A stretch of 64,000 nucleotides of DNA from Pelomonas sp039929605 (GCF_039929605.1 NZ_JBDSQX010000075.1:1-64000), one strand, 5' to 3'; counted from the first letter of the stretch, positions 17,154 through 28,447 are shown. Numbers and translations: made by a program. The notes: generated by a model from the letters alone, not told the origin.

Positions 17154-17537
17154 GTGAGCAAGCCTCCCAACATTCCAGACGACGTCAGGCGCTTCATCCT
17201 GACTGGTGTACCCAGCGTCCCGTTCGCGGAGGCGGTGCTGCTGCTCAGACGCCGGGCCGGCGAGAAGCTGGACGCCAGCGCCGTTGCGAAGTCCTTGTAT
17301 GTACCGCAGCGCACTGCCAACGAATTGCTCGTCCTGGGTCTGGACTCCGGCGTGCTGAGCCGTGACGAGGCGGGCTACTGTTACCAGCCCCGCGATGAGG
17401 AACTGGCACGCGCCTGGGATCGTTTTGCCAACTGCTACGGGACCCATCTCATCGCCGTGACGCAGCTGATTCATGGCGCCAAGCCCAACAGCGCTCAGCT
17501 GTTCGCAGACGCCTTCAAGCTCAAAAGGGAGCCCTGA
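17154..17537 (+). CDS. Winged-helix-like hypothetical protein
   Basis: 127 residues from a GTG start (MSKPPNIPDDVRRFILTGVP). The order of elements, PFAEAVLLLRRRAGEKLDAS, AVAKSLYVPQRTANELLVLG, then DSGVLSRDEAGYCYQP, fits a winged helix with recognition helix and wing at about residues 40-85. It has no transmembrane segment. The stop is followed after one base by the TTG start of a small membrane protein, so it heads a three-gene operon with two DUF5985-like proteins. A role in controlling them is an inference from position only. Confidence 0.65.
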   Translation: MSKPPNIPDDVRRFILTGVPSVPFAEAVLLLRRRAGEKLDASAVAKSLYVPQRTANELLVLGLDSGVLSRDEAGYCYQPRDEELARAWDRFANCYGTHLIAVTQLIHGAKPNSAQLFADAFKLKREP

Positions 17538-17538
17538 A

Positions 17539-17799
17539 TTGGACAAGCTGATCTACACCTTGTGCGCCCTGACGGCGCTGGCTTGCGCCTGGCTGCTGTT
17601 GCGCGCCTACGCCCGCAGCCGGGCGCGGCTGCTGCTTTGGAGCGGTCTGTGCTTTGCGGGGCTGACCGCCAACAACCTGATGCTCATCCTGGACCGCATG
17701 GTCTTTACTGACATCGACCTGCTGCCGGCGCGGCTGGTGCTGGGCCTGGCCTCGGTCTGGGTGCTCGCCATCGCCCTCGTCATGGAGAACGAACGATGA
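17539..17799 (+). CDS. DUF5985-like small membrane protein (first copy), TTG start
   Basis: 86 residues starting from TTG 17539 (read as MDKLIYTLCALTALACAWLL). The start is chosen because AAAGGGAG at 17524-17531 has good spacing and because no closer ATG exists. Three hydrophobic segments are visible: LIYTLCALTALACAWLLL, LLLWSGLCFAGLTANNLMLI and LVLGLASVWVLAIALVM. The last four bases overlap the next gene (ATGA at 17796-17799). The second product shares the same plan, suggesting paired membrane subunits. Function is unknown. Confidence 0.7.
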   Translation: MDKLIYTLCALTALACAWLLLRAYARSRARLLLWSGLCFAGLTANNLMLILDRMVFTDIDLLPARLVLGLASVWVLAIALVMENER

Positions 17800-18071
17800 G
17801 CAACAGCCTGGCGGCGGCCACGCTGGTCGGCGGCATCGCTGCCGGCTGCTTCGTCGTGGGCCTGGTGTTTCTGCGCTACTGGCGCAGCACGCGCGACCGC
17901 TTCTTCCTGTTCTTCATGCTGTCGTTCTGGATCGAGGCCGCCAACCGCGTGCACATGGCGATGACGGCCTCCTGGAACGAAGGCGACCCGGTGCACTATT
18001 CGGTGCGTCTGCTGTCCTACGCCTTGATCGTCGTCGCCATCTGGGACAAGAACCGTCCGAAGCGGCCCTGA
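17796..18071 (+). CDS. DUF5985-like small membrane protein (second copy)
   Basis: 91 residues with three hydrophobic segments: TLVGGIAAGCFVVGLVFL, DRFFLFFMLSFWIEAANRVH and SVRLLSYALIVVAIWDKNR. It is translationally coupled to the preceding membrane gene by an ATGA overlap. The two proteins share the order helix, FxLFxxLSFW/GLCFAGLTAN-type helix and final helix, consistent with an ancient duplication. Adjacent to a possible winged-helix protein. Function unknown. Confidence 0.75.
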   Translation: MSNSLAAATLVGGIAAGCFVVGLVFLRYWRSTRDRFFLFFMLSFWIEAANRVHMAMTASWNEGDPVHYSVRLLSYALIVVAIWDKNRPKRP

Positions 18072-18077
18072 GCGCGC

Positions 18078-18269
18078 TCAACGCCCACCCAGCACCCGGG
18101 CCGGCAGCATGACGATGGCGCGCAGCAGGCCGAACACGCCGTCCACCGCAATGCCCAGCAGCCTGAACGGCAGCATGGCCAGCCATACCAGCGGCCACAG
18201 CAGCAGGGCACCGATGGCCAGCGGCCAGCAGAGGATGAACAGCAGGCACCAGAGCAGAAAGCCGAGCAT
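18078..18269 (-). CDS. Small hydrophobic membrane protein (63 residues)
   Basis: The product MLGFLLWCLLFILCWPLAIG... is almost wholly hydrophobic: two segments at about 3-18 and 20-40, then an amphipathic LLRAIVMLPARVLGGR tail. ATG 18269 has an upstream AGGAG on the minus strand. A much longer in-frame reading through to 18779 overlaps guaD and is a shadow. It ends 6 bp from the convergent DUF5985-like gene. No function can be assigned. Confidence 0.6.
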   Translation of the reverse strand: MLGFLLWCLLFILCWPLAIGALLLWPLVWLAMLPFRLLGIAVDGVFGLLRAIVMLPARVLGGR

Positions 18270-18367
18270 CGCGGGACTCCTCGTGAACGAATAGCCGCCA
18301 CGGTAGCCCGCCCGGGCGCCCGCTTCACGCGGCCTGCGACCAAGCGGCGATCGGTCAGGACGAGCCG

Positions 18368-19675
18368 TCAGACGCGCTGACGACCGGCCACGTAGCAGGC
18401 AGCCAGGTTGCGCTCGTCGGCCAGCGTCATCCAGGCGAAGACGCGCTCGTGAAGCTCGCGGGCGACGGCGTCGCGTGCCTCGGCGACCGGGCCTTTCGCC
18501 CAGTCCCAGACGCAGATGTCCGCCGTCTGGCCGACCGACAGCCCGCCGATCTCGCCGCCCAGCTGCAAGGCCTCGGCCGCGCCGCGCGTGCTGGCGTGCA
18601 GCGCCGTCCAGGCCGTCAGCCGTTCGCCGCGCAGGGCCTGCACCTTGTAGGCGTCGAGCATGTTGCGCGGCAGGCTGAGCGTGGTGCCGCCGCCGACGTC
18701 GGAGGCCAGGCTGACGTTGAAGGCCGAGCCCGGCCAGTCGAACAGCCCGCTGCCCAGGAAGAGGTTGCTCGACGGGCAATGCGCCACCTGGGCGCCACGG
18801 TCGGCAATCAAGACCTTGTCATGCGCGTCCAGCCAGATGCCGTGGGCCAGCACCGCGCGCTCGTGCACCAGGCCCACGCGCTCATAGACGTCCAGGTAGC
18901 TGCGCGCCTCGGGGAAGAGCTTGGCCACCCAGGCCACCTCGGCGCGGTTCTCGGCCACGTGGGTCTGCATGTAAAGGCTGGCGTCGGCGCGGCACAGCGC
19001 GCCGGCCATGGCGAGCTGCTCGGGCGTGCTGGTCGGCGCAAAGCGCACGGTCACCGCGTAGGCGAGTCGTTTGGTGCCGTGAAAACGTTCGATCAGATCG
19101 GTGCACTCCCGCTCGGCTTGCACCACATCGTCACGCAGACCGTCGGGCGCGTGGCGGTCCATCAGCACCTTGCCCGTGATGAGGCGCATGCCGCGCGCGG
19201 CGGCGCTGTCGAACAAGGCCTCGGCCGAGACCTTGTGCACGGTGGCGAAGACGACGGCGGAGGTGGTGCCGCTGGCCAGTAGCGCATCCAGGAAAACCTC
19301 GGCGCCCGCGCGGCTGCGCGCCGGGTCGGCAAAGGCACATTCCGCCGGGAAGGTGTAGCGCTCCAGCCAGTCCAGCAGCTCGGTGCCGTAGGAGCCGATG
19401 ACCTCCAGCTGAGGGCAGTGGACATGGGTGTCGATGAAGCCCGGCAGCACGAGCTGGCCGGCATGGTCCTTGCGCGCCCAGCTGGCGTCGGGCTCGGCGG
19501 CCTGGCGCCCGACGATGCGGCCGTCCTCGATCAGCAGCCAGTGATCACGGTCGAAACGCACCGCCGGGGATTCGGTTTCGCCCCAGCGCGGTGCGGCGTT
19601 GAAGTCGAGCAGATCGCCGCGCAGCGCCCATCGGCGCGGGCTGTCGGTTGATTTTTCCTGGTTAGTAAAACTCAT
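18368..19675 (-). CDS. guaD: Guanine deaminase
   Basis: 435 residues of the amidohydrolase superfamily. Zinc ligands are visible as HVH in PGFIDTHVHCPQ, His in MQTHVAEN, His in AVLAHGIWLD and Asp in SLASDVGGG. QLEVIGSYGTELLDWLERYT and the PSSNLFLGSGLF segment are typical of GuaD. It converts guanine to xanthine and ammonia, supplying the substrate of the xanthine dehydrogenase encoded divergently. The ATG at 19675 is 39 bp from the xdhA start, so the two promoters must overlap or sit within the coding ends. A longer reading into xdhA is rejected. Confidence 0.93.
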   Translation of the reverse strand: MSFTNQEKSTDSPRRWALRGDLLDFNAAPRWGETESPAVRFDRDHWLLIEDGRIVGRQAAEPDASWARKDHAGQLVLPGFIDTHVHCPQLEVIGSYGTELLDWLERYTFPAECAFADPARSRAGAEVFLDALLASGTTSAVVFATVHKVSAEALFDSAAARGMRLITGKVLMDRHAPDGLRDDVVQAERECTDLIERFHGTKRLAYAVTVRFAPTSTPEQLAMAGALCRADASLYMQTHVAENRAEVAWVAKLFPEARSYLDVYERVGLVHERAVLAHGIWLDAHDKVLIADRGAQVAHCPSSNLFLGSGLFDWPGSAFNVSLASDVGGGTTLSLPRNMLDAYKVQALRGERLTAWTALHASTRGAAEALQLGGEIGGLSVGQTADICVWDWAKGPVAEARDAVARELHERVFAWMTLADERNLAACYVAGRQRV

Positions 19676-19714
19676 ATGGCAATTCTGGAGCAAGGTTCGA
19701 CAATCGAGGCCAAC

Positions 19715-21193
19715 ATGAATACCCGCCCCATCCGTTTTTTCCATCGCGGCCAGGTCGCCGAAGTGACCGGCCTGCCCGCCACGACGACGGTGCTGCAGTA
19801 CCTGCGCGAGCACGCCCACTGCACCGGCACCAAGGAAGGCTGCGCCGAGGGCGACTGCGGCGCCTGCACCGTCATTCAGGGTGAGCTGGACGCGCAAGGC
19901 CAGCTGCAGCTACGCAATGTCAATGCCTGCACGCAGTTCCTGCCCACGATGGACGGCCGCGCGCTGCTCACGGTTGAAGACCTGGGCGGCCCTGAGGCGC
20001 TCAACCCCGCCCAGCAGGCGCTGGTGGACTGCCACGGCTCGCAGTGCGGCTTTTGCACACCCGGCTTCGTCATGACGATGACAACTTGCTACGAGGCCCA
20101 CCAGGCCGCCGGCACGCGGCCCGACCGGCAGGAGCTGGCCGACGCGCTGGCCGGCAACCTCTGCCGCTGCACCGGCTACCGGCCCATCCTGGATGCGGGT
20201 GAACGCATGTTCGACGCGCCGGCCCGCCTGCTGGACCGCGAGCCCATCGCCGCCGCGCTGCGCGAACTGGCCAGGGACGAGCCGCTGGACTACCGGCACG
20301 CCGGCCAGCGCTTCCACGCGCCGCAAACCCTGCCCGACCTCGCCCTGCTGCGCGAGACCTACCCGCAGGCCACGCTGCTGGCAGGCTCCACCGACATCGG
20401 CCTGTGGGTCAACAAGCAGTTCCGCGAGCTGCCGGAGCTGATCTACACCGGCCGAGTCGAGGCGCTGCGCGAGATCCGCTCGGAGGACTTCAACGGTCAG
20501 CCCGGCCTGTGGATCGGCGCGGCGGCCTCGCTGGAGGACGCTTGGGGCCAACTGACCGAACTGGCTCCATCGCTAGCCGAGCTGTGGCGCCGCTTTGCCT
20601 CGCCGCCGGTGCGCCATGCGGGGACTCTCGGCGGCAACATCGCCAACGGCTCACCCATCGGCGACGGCGCGCCGGCCCTCATCGCGCTGGGCGCGGACGT
20701 GATCCTGCGTCGTGGCACGCAGCAGCGCCGCCTGCCGCTGCAGGACTTCTATCTGGACTACCTGAAGAAGGACTTGCAGCCCGGCGAGTTCGTCGAGGCG
20801 CTGCATGTACCAAAGCCGGACACGAGCTGGGCCATCTCGGCGCACAAGGTCTCCAAGCGGCATGACAGCGACATCTCCGCCGTCTGCGCGGTGCTGGCGC
20901 TGCAACTGCGCAACGGCAGCGTGCAGCAGGCGCGTTTCGTGTTCGGCGGCATGGCGGCCATCGTCAAGCGCGCGGCTGCGGCTGAAGCCGCTGTCGTCGG
21001 CCAGCCCTGGGTCGAGGCCACCGCCGAAGCGGCTGCGGCGGCGCTGGTCAACGACTTCAAACCGATGACCGACGTGCGCGCCTCCAGCGCCTACCGGCTC
21101 AAGGTCGCGCAGAACCTGCTGCGCAAGCTGTGGCTGGAAAGCCTGGACCGGCGCACGTTGACGGTCTGGCGCATCGCGAGGTTGGCGGCATGA
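19715..21193 (+). CDS. xdhA: Xanthine dehydrogenase small subunit (Fe-S/FAD)
   Basis: 492 residues from ATG 19715 (MNTRPIRFFHRG), preceded by GAGG at 19705-19708. An earlier ATG at 19676 adds 13 residues without a ribosome site. The N-terminal ferredoxin domain carries the first 2Fe-2S cysteines in CTGTKEGCAEGDCGACTV, and the second cluster is in CGFCTPGFV and CRCTGYRPI. The FAD domain shows ATLLAGSTDIGLWV and HAGTLGGNIANGSPIGD. The subunit passes electrons from the molybdenum centre to NAD+. Its stop overlaps the xdhB start (ATGA). Confidence 0.95.
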   Translation: MNTRPIRFFHRGQVAEVTGLPATTTVLQYLREHAHCTGTKEGCAEGDCGACTVIQGELDAQGQLQLRNVNACTQFLPTMDGRALLTVEDLGGPEALNPAQQALVDCHGSQCGFCTPGFVMTMTTCYEAHQAAGTRPDRQELADALAGNLCRCTGYRPILDAGERMFDAPARLLDREPIAAALRELARDEPLDYRHAGQRFHAPQTLPDLALLRETYPQATLLAGSTDIGLWVNKQFRELPELIYTGRVEALREIRSEDFNGQPGLWIGAAASLEDAWGQLTELAPSLAELWRRFASPPVRHAGTLGGNIANGSPIGDGAPALIALGADVILRRGTQQRRLPLQDFYLDYLKKDLQPGEFVEALHVPKPDTSWAISAHKVSKRHDSDISAVCAVLALQLRNGSVQQARFVFGGMAAIVKRAAAAEAAVVGQPWVEATAEAAAAALVNDFKPMTDVRASSAYRLKVAQNLLRKLWLESLDRRTLTVWRIARLAA

Positions 21194-23508
21194 ACAAGCG
21201 CGAAACACTCGTCACCAGCGAGCCCGTCGTGGGCCGCTCGCTGCCGCATGAGTCGGCCCATCTTCACGTCAGCGGCGCCGCACCCTACACCGACGACCTC
21301 CCCGAACCCGCCGGCACGCTGCATGCGGCGCTGGGCCTGTCACCCATCGCGCACGGCAAGCTGCTGGGCATCGATGTTGAGCGCATCCGCAAGATGCCCG
21401 GCGTCGTCGCGGTGTTCACGGCGGCCGACATTGCCGGCGAGAACAACTGCGGGCCGCTGCTGCATGACGACCCGATCCTGGCCTCGGACGAACTGCGCTA
21501 CGTCGGCCAGCCGGTGTTCGCCGTCATCGCGACGGACCGCGAACTCGCCCGTCGAGCGGCATCGCTGGCCAAGCAGGTCATCCAGGCCGAGCCGCTGCCG
21601 CCGGTGCTGACAGCGCTCGAAGCCCACGCCGCCGGCCAGTATGTTTTGCCGCCCATGCACCTGACGCGCGGCGAACCGGCCGAGCAGCTCGCCGCCGCGC
21701 CGCACCGCCTGCGTGGCACGTGGAGCCTGGGCGGGCAGGAGCAGTTCTACCTAGAAGGCCAGATCAGCCTGGCCCTGCCGCAGGAAGGCGGCGACGGCGT
21801 GCTGGTGCATTGCTCGACCCAGCACCCGAGCGAAATGCAGCAGCTCGTGGCGCATGCTTTAGGCTGGCAGGCCCACCGCGTCGTCGTGCAATGCCGGCGC
21901 ATGGGCGGCGGCTTCGGCGGCAAGGAGTCGCAATCGGCCGTGTTCGCCTGCGTGGCCGCCATCGCCGCGCTGAAGCTGAAGAAGCCCGTCAAGCTGCGCG
22001 TAGACCGCGATGACGACTTCCTCATCACCGGCCGCCGCCACGGCTTCGACTACCGCTGGGACGTGGGCTTCGACGCCGACGGCCGCGTCCTCGCAGTCGA
22101 CATCGACCTGATCGCCAACGCCGGCCACAGCGCCGACCTGTCCGCGCCGGTCATGGCCCGCGCGCTCTGCCACTTCGACAACGCCTACTGGCTGCCGCAC
22201 GTCGCCATGCATGGCTACTGCGCCAGGACCAACACGCAGAGCAACACCGCCTTCCGCGGCTTCGGCGGCCCGCAGGGCGCCATCGCCGTGGAGATGATCC
22301 TGGACGGCATCGCGCGCCGGCTCGGTGTGGACGCCGCGGAGGTGCGGCAGCGCAACTTCTACGCGCCCGGCCGCGACGTAACGCCCTACGGCCAGCAGGT
22401 CGAGGAATTGCACGCGCAGCCGCTAACCGCGCAACTGCTAGCCAGCAGCCGCTACGCCGATCGCCGCGCCGAGATCACCGCGTTCAACGCCGGCAGCCGC
22501 GTGCTGAAGAAGGGCCTGGCCTTTACGCCGGTCAAGTTCGGCATTTCCTTCAACGTCGCCCACCTGAACCAGGCCGGCGCGCTGGTGCACGTCTACACCG
22601 ACGGCTCGGTGCTGGTGAACCACGGCGGCACGGAGATGGGCCAGGGGCTGAACACCAAGGTCGCGCAGGTCGTGGCGCATGAGCTGGGCCTGCCACTGTC
22701 GTCGGTGCGCTGCTCGGCGACCGACACGAGCAAGGTCGCCAACACGTCGGCCACGGCGGCCTCCACTGGCAGCGACCTGAACGGCAAGGCCGCGCAGGAC
22801 GCGGCGCGCAAGATCAAGCTGCGCTTGGCGGCGTTGGCGGCCGAGCGCTTCGGCTGCGCGGTCGAACTCATCGCCTTCGAGGGCGGCCAGGTTAGCGGCG
22901 GTGGGCAGAGCGTCGCGTTCTGCGAGCTTGTCGCTGCGGCCTACCTGAAGCGCGTGCAGCTCTGGAGCGACGGCTTCTATGCCACGCCCGGCCTGCACTG
23001 GGACCGCACCAAGCTGCAGGGCCACCCGTTCTACTACTTCGCCTGGGGCGGCGCCGTCTGCGAGGCTGTCGTCGACACGCTGACCGGCGAGAGTCGCATC
23101 ACGCGCGCCGACCTGCTGCACGACGTGGGCACGAGCCTGAACCCGGCCATCGACATCGGCCAGATCGAAGGCGGCTTCATCCAGGGCATGGGCTGGCTGA
23201 CGATGGAAGAGCTTGTTTGGCACCCCGTGACCGGCCTGCTGACGACGCACGCGCCCAGCACCTACAAGATCCCAACTGCCAACGACTGCCCGACCGAGCT
23301 GACCGTCGAACTGTTCGGTGTGGCCAACGCCAGCGAAACCATCCACCGCAGCAAGGCCGTCGGCGAGCCGCCGCTGCTGCTGGGCTTTGCGGCGCTGCTG
23401 GCGATCAAGGACGCCTGCGCCGCCTGCGGGCCCACGCGCTGCGACCCGCCGCTGCGCGCGCCGGCCACGGCCGAGGCGGTACTCGATGCGATTGACGCTG
23501 TGCGGTGA
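21190..23508 (+). CDS. xdhB: Xanthine dehydrogenase large subunit (molybdopterin)
   Basis: 772 residues from the ATG overlapping the xdhA stop. Molybdopterin-binding motifs include GGGFGGKESQ near residue 239, NTAFRGFGGPQG, MGQGLNTKVAQV and VGEPPLLLGFAAL, which carries the catalytic glutamate. It oxidises hypoxanthine and xanthine to urate. The usual third gene, xdhC, needed to sulphurate and insert the cofactor, is not downstream; the next gene is a convergent 84-residue hypothetical. xdhC must therefore lie elsewhere if the enzyme is active. Confidence 0.95.
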   Translation: MNKRETLVTSEPVVGRSLPHESAHLHVSGAAPYTDDLPEPAGTLHAALGLSPIAHGKLLGIDVERIRKMPGVVAVFTAADIAGENNCGPLLHDDPILASDELRYVGQPVFAVIATDRELARRAASLAKQVIQAEPLPPVLTALEAHAAGQYVLPPMHLTRGEPAEQLAAAPHRLRGTWSLGGQEQFYLEGQISLALPQEGGDGVLVHCSTQHPSEMQQLVAHALGWQAHRVVVQCRRMGGGFGGKESQSAVFACVAAIAALKLKKPVKLRVDRDDDFLITGRRHGFDYRWDVGFDADGRVLAVDIDLIANAGHSADLSAPVMARALCHFDNAYWLPHVAMHGYCARTNTQSNTAFRGFGGPQGAIAVEMILDGIARRLGVDAAEVRQRNFYAPGRDVTPYGQQVEELHAQPLTAQLLASSRYADRRAEITAFNAGSRVLKKGLAFTPVKFGISFNVAHLNQAGALVHVYTDGSVLVNHGGTEMGQGLNTKVAQVVAHELGLPLSSVRCSATDTSKVANTSATAASTGSDLNGKAAQDAARKIKLRLAALAAERFGCAVELIAFEGGQVSGGGQSVAFCELVAAAYLKRVQLWSDGFYATPGLHWDRTKLQGHPFYYFAWGGAVCEAVVDTLTGESRITRADLLHDVGTSLNPAIDIGQIEGGFIQGMGWLTMEELVWHPVTGLLTTHAPSTYKIPTANDCPTELTVELFGVANASETIHRSKAVGEPPLLLGFAALLAIKDACAACGPTRCDPPLRAPATAEAVLDAIDAVR

Positions 23509-23511
23509 AGC

Positions 23512-23539
23512 GGTGTCGCGTCTGAAGTAGCGCGACACC
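23512..23539 (+). other. Hairpin between xdhB and a convergent gene
   Basis: GGTGTCGCG (23512-23520) and CGCGACACC (23531-23539) form a 9-bp stem with a 10-base loop, 3 bp after the xdhB stop. No T-tract follows on either strand, so it is at most a weak or Rho-assisted terminator or an mRNA-stabilising hairpin. Confidence 0.5.
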
Positions 23540-23552
23540 CGCGGACCCGCAG

Positions 23553-23807
23553 CTACGGGGCTTGCACGTCGGTGAAAGGCTCTATGCCGTCGATGGCGTG
23601 ATGCGCGGCTTCAGTCGCATAGGTCACGGCCTCCTGCGGTGTCGCCCAGGCGTTCTGCAGGGTCGGGCGATAGCTGTCGTCGGTGCCGCTGGCGCCCGAG
23701 ACCATGCCACCGATGAGCTCAAAACGCCCGACGAATAGTTCGCCTTGGGCGATCGCGTCCACCTTGAACCGGACGCCCTGGTATTCATCAAAGACGCTGT
23801 CTGCCAT
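23553..23807 (-). CDS. Hypothetical protein, 84 residues
   Basis: Small acidic cytosolic product beginning MADSVFDEYQGVRFKVDAIA. Its first half looks like a beta-strand-rich domain (GVRFKVDAIAQGELFVGRFELIGG) and its second half is helical (AWATPQEAVTYATEAAHHAI). No signal peptide, membrane segment or catalytic motif is apparent. AGAGGTAGG upstream of ATG 23807 provides a ribosome site. It converges with xdhB. I do not recognise the family. Confidence 0.6.
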   Translation of the reverse strand: MADSVFDEYQGVRFKVDAIAQGELFVGRFELIGGMVSGASGTDDSYRPTLQNAWATPQEAVTYATEAAHHAIDGIEPFTDVQAP

Positions 23808-23931
23808 GGCCTACCTCTGTGTTGAAGAGGCAAGCATGACCAATCAAACGCGAACGCCGACGTAGGACGCGGCAGCTTTCTTTGCTACGACTTAGGGGCT
23901 CCCGCCAATGCCCCCAACCTCGCGGCGCGAA

Positions 23932-24558
23932 TCACGGCCGGTTTTTCTGCGTCGCGGCGACGACGGCCTGGGTGCGTGAACTGACGCCCAGCGCCTTCAG
24001 CACCGCAGCGACATGATCCTTCACCGTGTCGACGCTGACGCCGAGTTCGCGCGCAATCAGCTTGTTGGGCAAGCCCTGGCTCAGCAGGCTCAGCACATGC
24101 TTCTGGCGCGGCGTCAGCGGCAGATGGGCCCAGTCTTGCGGTGGCTGCGCGGCCTCCGGTGCGGGTTTGCCGGGCAGGCGCGCCAACGTCGGCACATAGG
24201 TGCCACCGGCCAGCACAAGGCACAGCGCCTCCACCAGGGTGTCCAGATCGCTGCGCTCGGGCACATAGCCCATCGCGCCGGCGCCCAGCGCGGACAGCGC
24301 GTCCTCGGTGCGATCGGTGCCTGAGATGACCACCACGGGCAACTGCACATGCTCGTGATGGATCTGCACCAGCAGTTCCAGGCCCCCGTCCACGCGCAAG
24401 TCCAGCAACACCAGATCGGGCACGCCCTGTCTCAGCGCGGCAAGCGCGGCGGCGGCGCTGTCGACGCCCTGAACCTGAGGAACAGCGAAATGCTGCTCGA
24501 TCAGTCCGGTCAGCGCGGCGCACGCCATCGGGAACGCATTGACCAGCAGGACCCTCAT
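23932..24558 (-). CDS. NarL/LuxR-family regulator with a degenerate receiver
   Basis: 208 residues from ATG 24558, preceded by GGGGAG. The C-terminal LuxR helix-turn-helix is intact: LTPRQKHVLSLLSQGLPNK, LIARELGVSVDTVKDHVAAV, LKALGVSSRTQAV. The receiver keeps D53 (LLDLRVDGG), but the acidic pair that binds Mg2+ is replaced by VNAF (residues 7-10), and the conserved lysine after GYV is Glu101. Phosphorylation-dependent activation is therefore doubtful, and the protein may work constitutively or through another signal. No kinase gene is adjacent. It sits 31 bp downstream of the zeta toxin gene on the same strand. Confidence 0.85.
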   Translation of the reverse strand: MRVLLVNAFPMACAALTGLIEQHFAVPQVQGVDSAAAALAALRQGVPDLVLLDLRVDGGLELLVQIHHEHVQLPVVVISGTDRTEDALSALGAGAMGYVPERSDLDTLVEALCLVLAGGTYVPTLARLPGKPAPEAAQPPQDWAHLPLTPRQKHVLSLLSQGLPNKLIARELGVSVDTVKDHVAAVLKALGVSSRTQAVVAATQKNRP

Positions 24559-24589
24559 TCTTTGCTCCCCTCGGTGGCGCCGATGATAG

Positions 24590-25210
24590 TCAACGCAGGG
24601 CTGCGGCCAGCAGGGGTTTGGCCCAGGCGGGCACGGAGGGCAGCGGTGCATGGCGGACGACGCGGCCCGCTTGCATCTGCAGCAGCAGCACCGGCTGCGG
24701 CCGCTTGCCGGCGCGCGGGTCAGCCTCGAAGCTGTTGTCGAAAACGCGCAGGCTGGCCAGGTGCGGCATCAGCTTGATGAGGTTGCTGCGGCTGGCGTCG
24801 AAGCGCTCGCGCACCTTGGTCTCGGGGATGTCGTGCCCGCCGGCCGCCACGCGCGCGGCAATGCGGCGCAGATGCAGTTCGGGCGTCGCCAGGCCGGCGA
24901 ACCAGACATGCACCTCGGCACCGGCACGGGCGCCTTCAAGCAGCAGCCTGGCGATGCTGCCGCCGCCCAGCGTCGTCTCAAAGGCGTGAATGCCCCCCTC
25001 TGCCAACGCCTTCTCCAGCCTGCGGCGGCCAACGGTCCAGGCCAGGCCATTGGCTTGTTCTGCGCTCAGGCCGGGCTGCTGCTCGCGTATCCGCGCAGCG
25101 GCGGCGTCGGGGTTGAAGAACTCGGCACCACTGGCCTGGAGGGCCGCTCCGCCCAGCGAACTTTTGCCAGCGCCGTTGACACCGGCCAGCACAAAGATCG
25201 CCGCCGGCAC
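24590..25210 (-). CDS. Zeta-toxin-like P-loop kinase
   Basis: 206 residues with a Walker A loop GVNGAGKSSLG at 10-20, FFNPDAAAARIRE at about 36, and FETTLGGGSIARLLLEGA near residue 76, the order seen in zeta toxins and small AAA kinases. Zeta toxins phosphorylate UDP-N-acetylglucosamine and block wall synthesis. The start codon is GTG at 25210, immediately after the antitoxin's TGA with no spacer. The partner upstream is Phd/YefM-like rather than an epsilon antitoxin, so this is a mixed-type module. Substrate is unknown. Confidence 0.78.
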   Translation of the reverse strand: MPAAIFVLAGVNGAGKSSLGGAALQASGAEFFNPDAAAARIREQQPGLSAEQANGLAWTVGRRRLEKALAEGGIHAFETTLGGGSIARLLLEGARAGAEVHVWFAGLATPELHLRRIAARVAAGGHDIPETKVRERFDASRSNLIKLMPHLASLRVFDNSFEADPRAGKRPQPVLLLQMQAGRVVRHAPLPSVPAWAKPLLAAALR

Positions 25211-25555
25211 TCAGGCGGCCTTGCGACGCGGCTTGGCGGCTTTCACGGCAGCGGCGCCGATGGCCTCGGGCGCCATCGCGAAGGCTTGGGTCAACGCCTC
25301 GCGCTGCCCTTGCACGCGAGCGAACATCGCGTCGAACTCGCCGCTCAACGCGCCCAGATCGGGCTCGGCGGCGCGTTGCAACTCGCGGTAGCGCTCGACC
25401 GACATCAGCACATAGGCCGGCTGGTCGTGCTTGGTGATGAGCACGGCGCCGTGCACCGCCACCGCGCGGCCGACCTTCTGGATGCCCGCCACGAGTTGGG
25501 TGGCCGACACGCTGGGCAGCTGGTCGGCAATGGCTTGTTCAAGGACGGCGGACAT
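25211..25555 (-). CDS. Phd/YefM-like antitoxin
   Basis: 114 residues from ATG 25555 (MSAVLEQAIADQLPSVSATQ), chosen because GGAGAC precedes it at good spacing. The Phd-type fold is suggested by VSATQLVAGIQKVGRAVAVH, VLITKHDQPAYVLMSVERY and an extended C-terminal tail that would wrap the toxin. The tail is Lys/Arg-rich (AAKPRRKAA). The stop codon is directly followed by the GTG of the zeta-like toxin. Upstream, TTTGC (25581-25585) and GCAAA (25595-25599) form a small inverted repeat in an AT-rich stretch that may be the operator. Confidence 0.75.
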   Translation of the reverse strand: MSAVLEQAIADQLPSVSATQLVAGIQKVGRAVAVHGAVLITKHDQPAYVLMSVERYRELQRAAEPDLGALSGEFDAMFARVQGQREALTQAFAMAPEAIGAAAVKAAKPRRKAA

Positions 25556-25658
25556 GGGTGTCTCCAAAGCGTTGATGCATTTTGCCATTTTTCTGCAAAT
25601 TACATAATTCCCCAGGCATCACGAATCAAGCTGGTGAAGCCGCAACGGGGGTGGGAGG

Positions 25659-28418
<2,760 letters not shown>

Positions 28419-28447
28419 AGCAAGACATTCTCGGCCAGCACCCCACC

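Noticed and set aside
23512..23539. Intrinsic terminator after xdhB
   Set aside because: The stem is good, but no T-tract follows on either strand, so only a hairpin is claimed.
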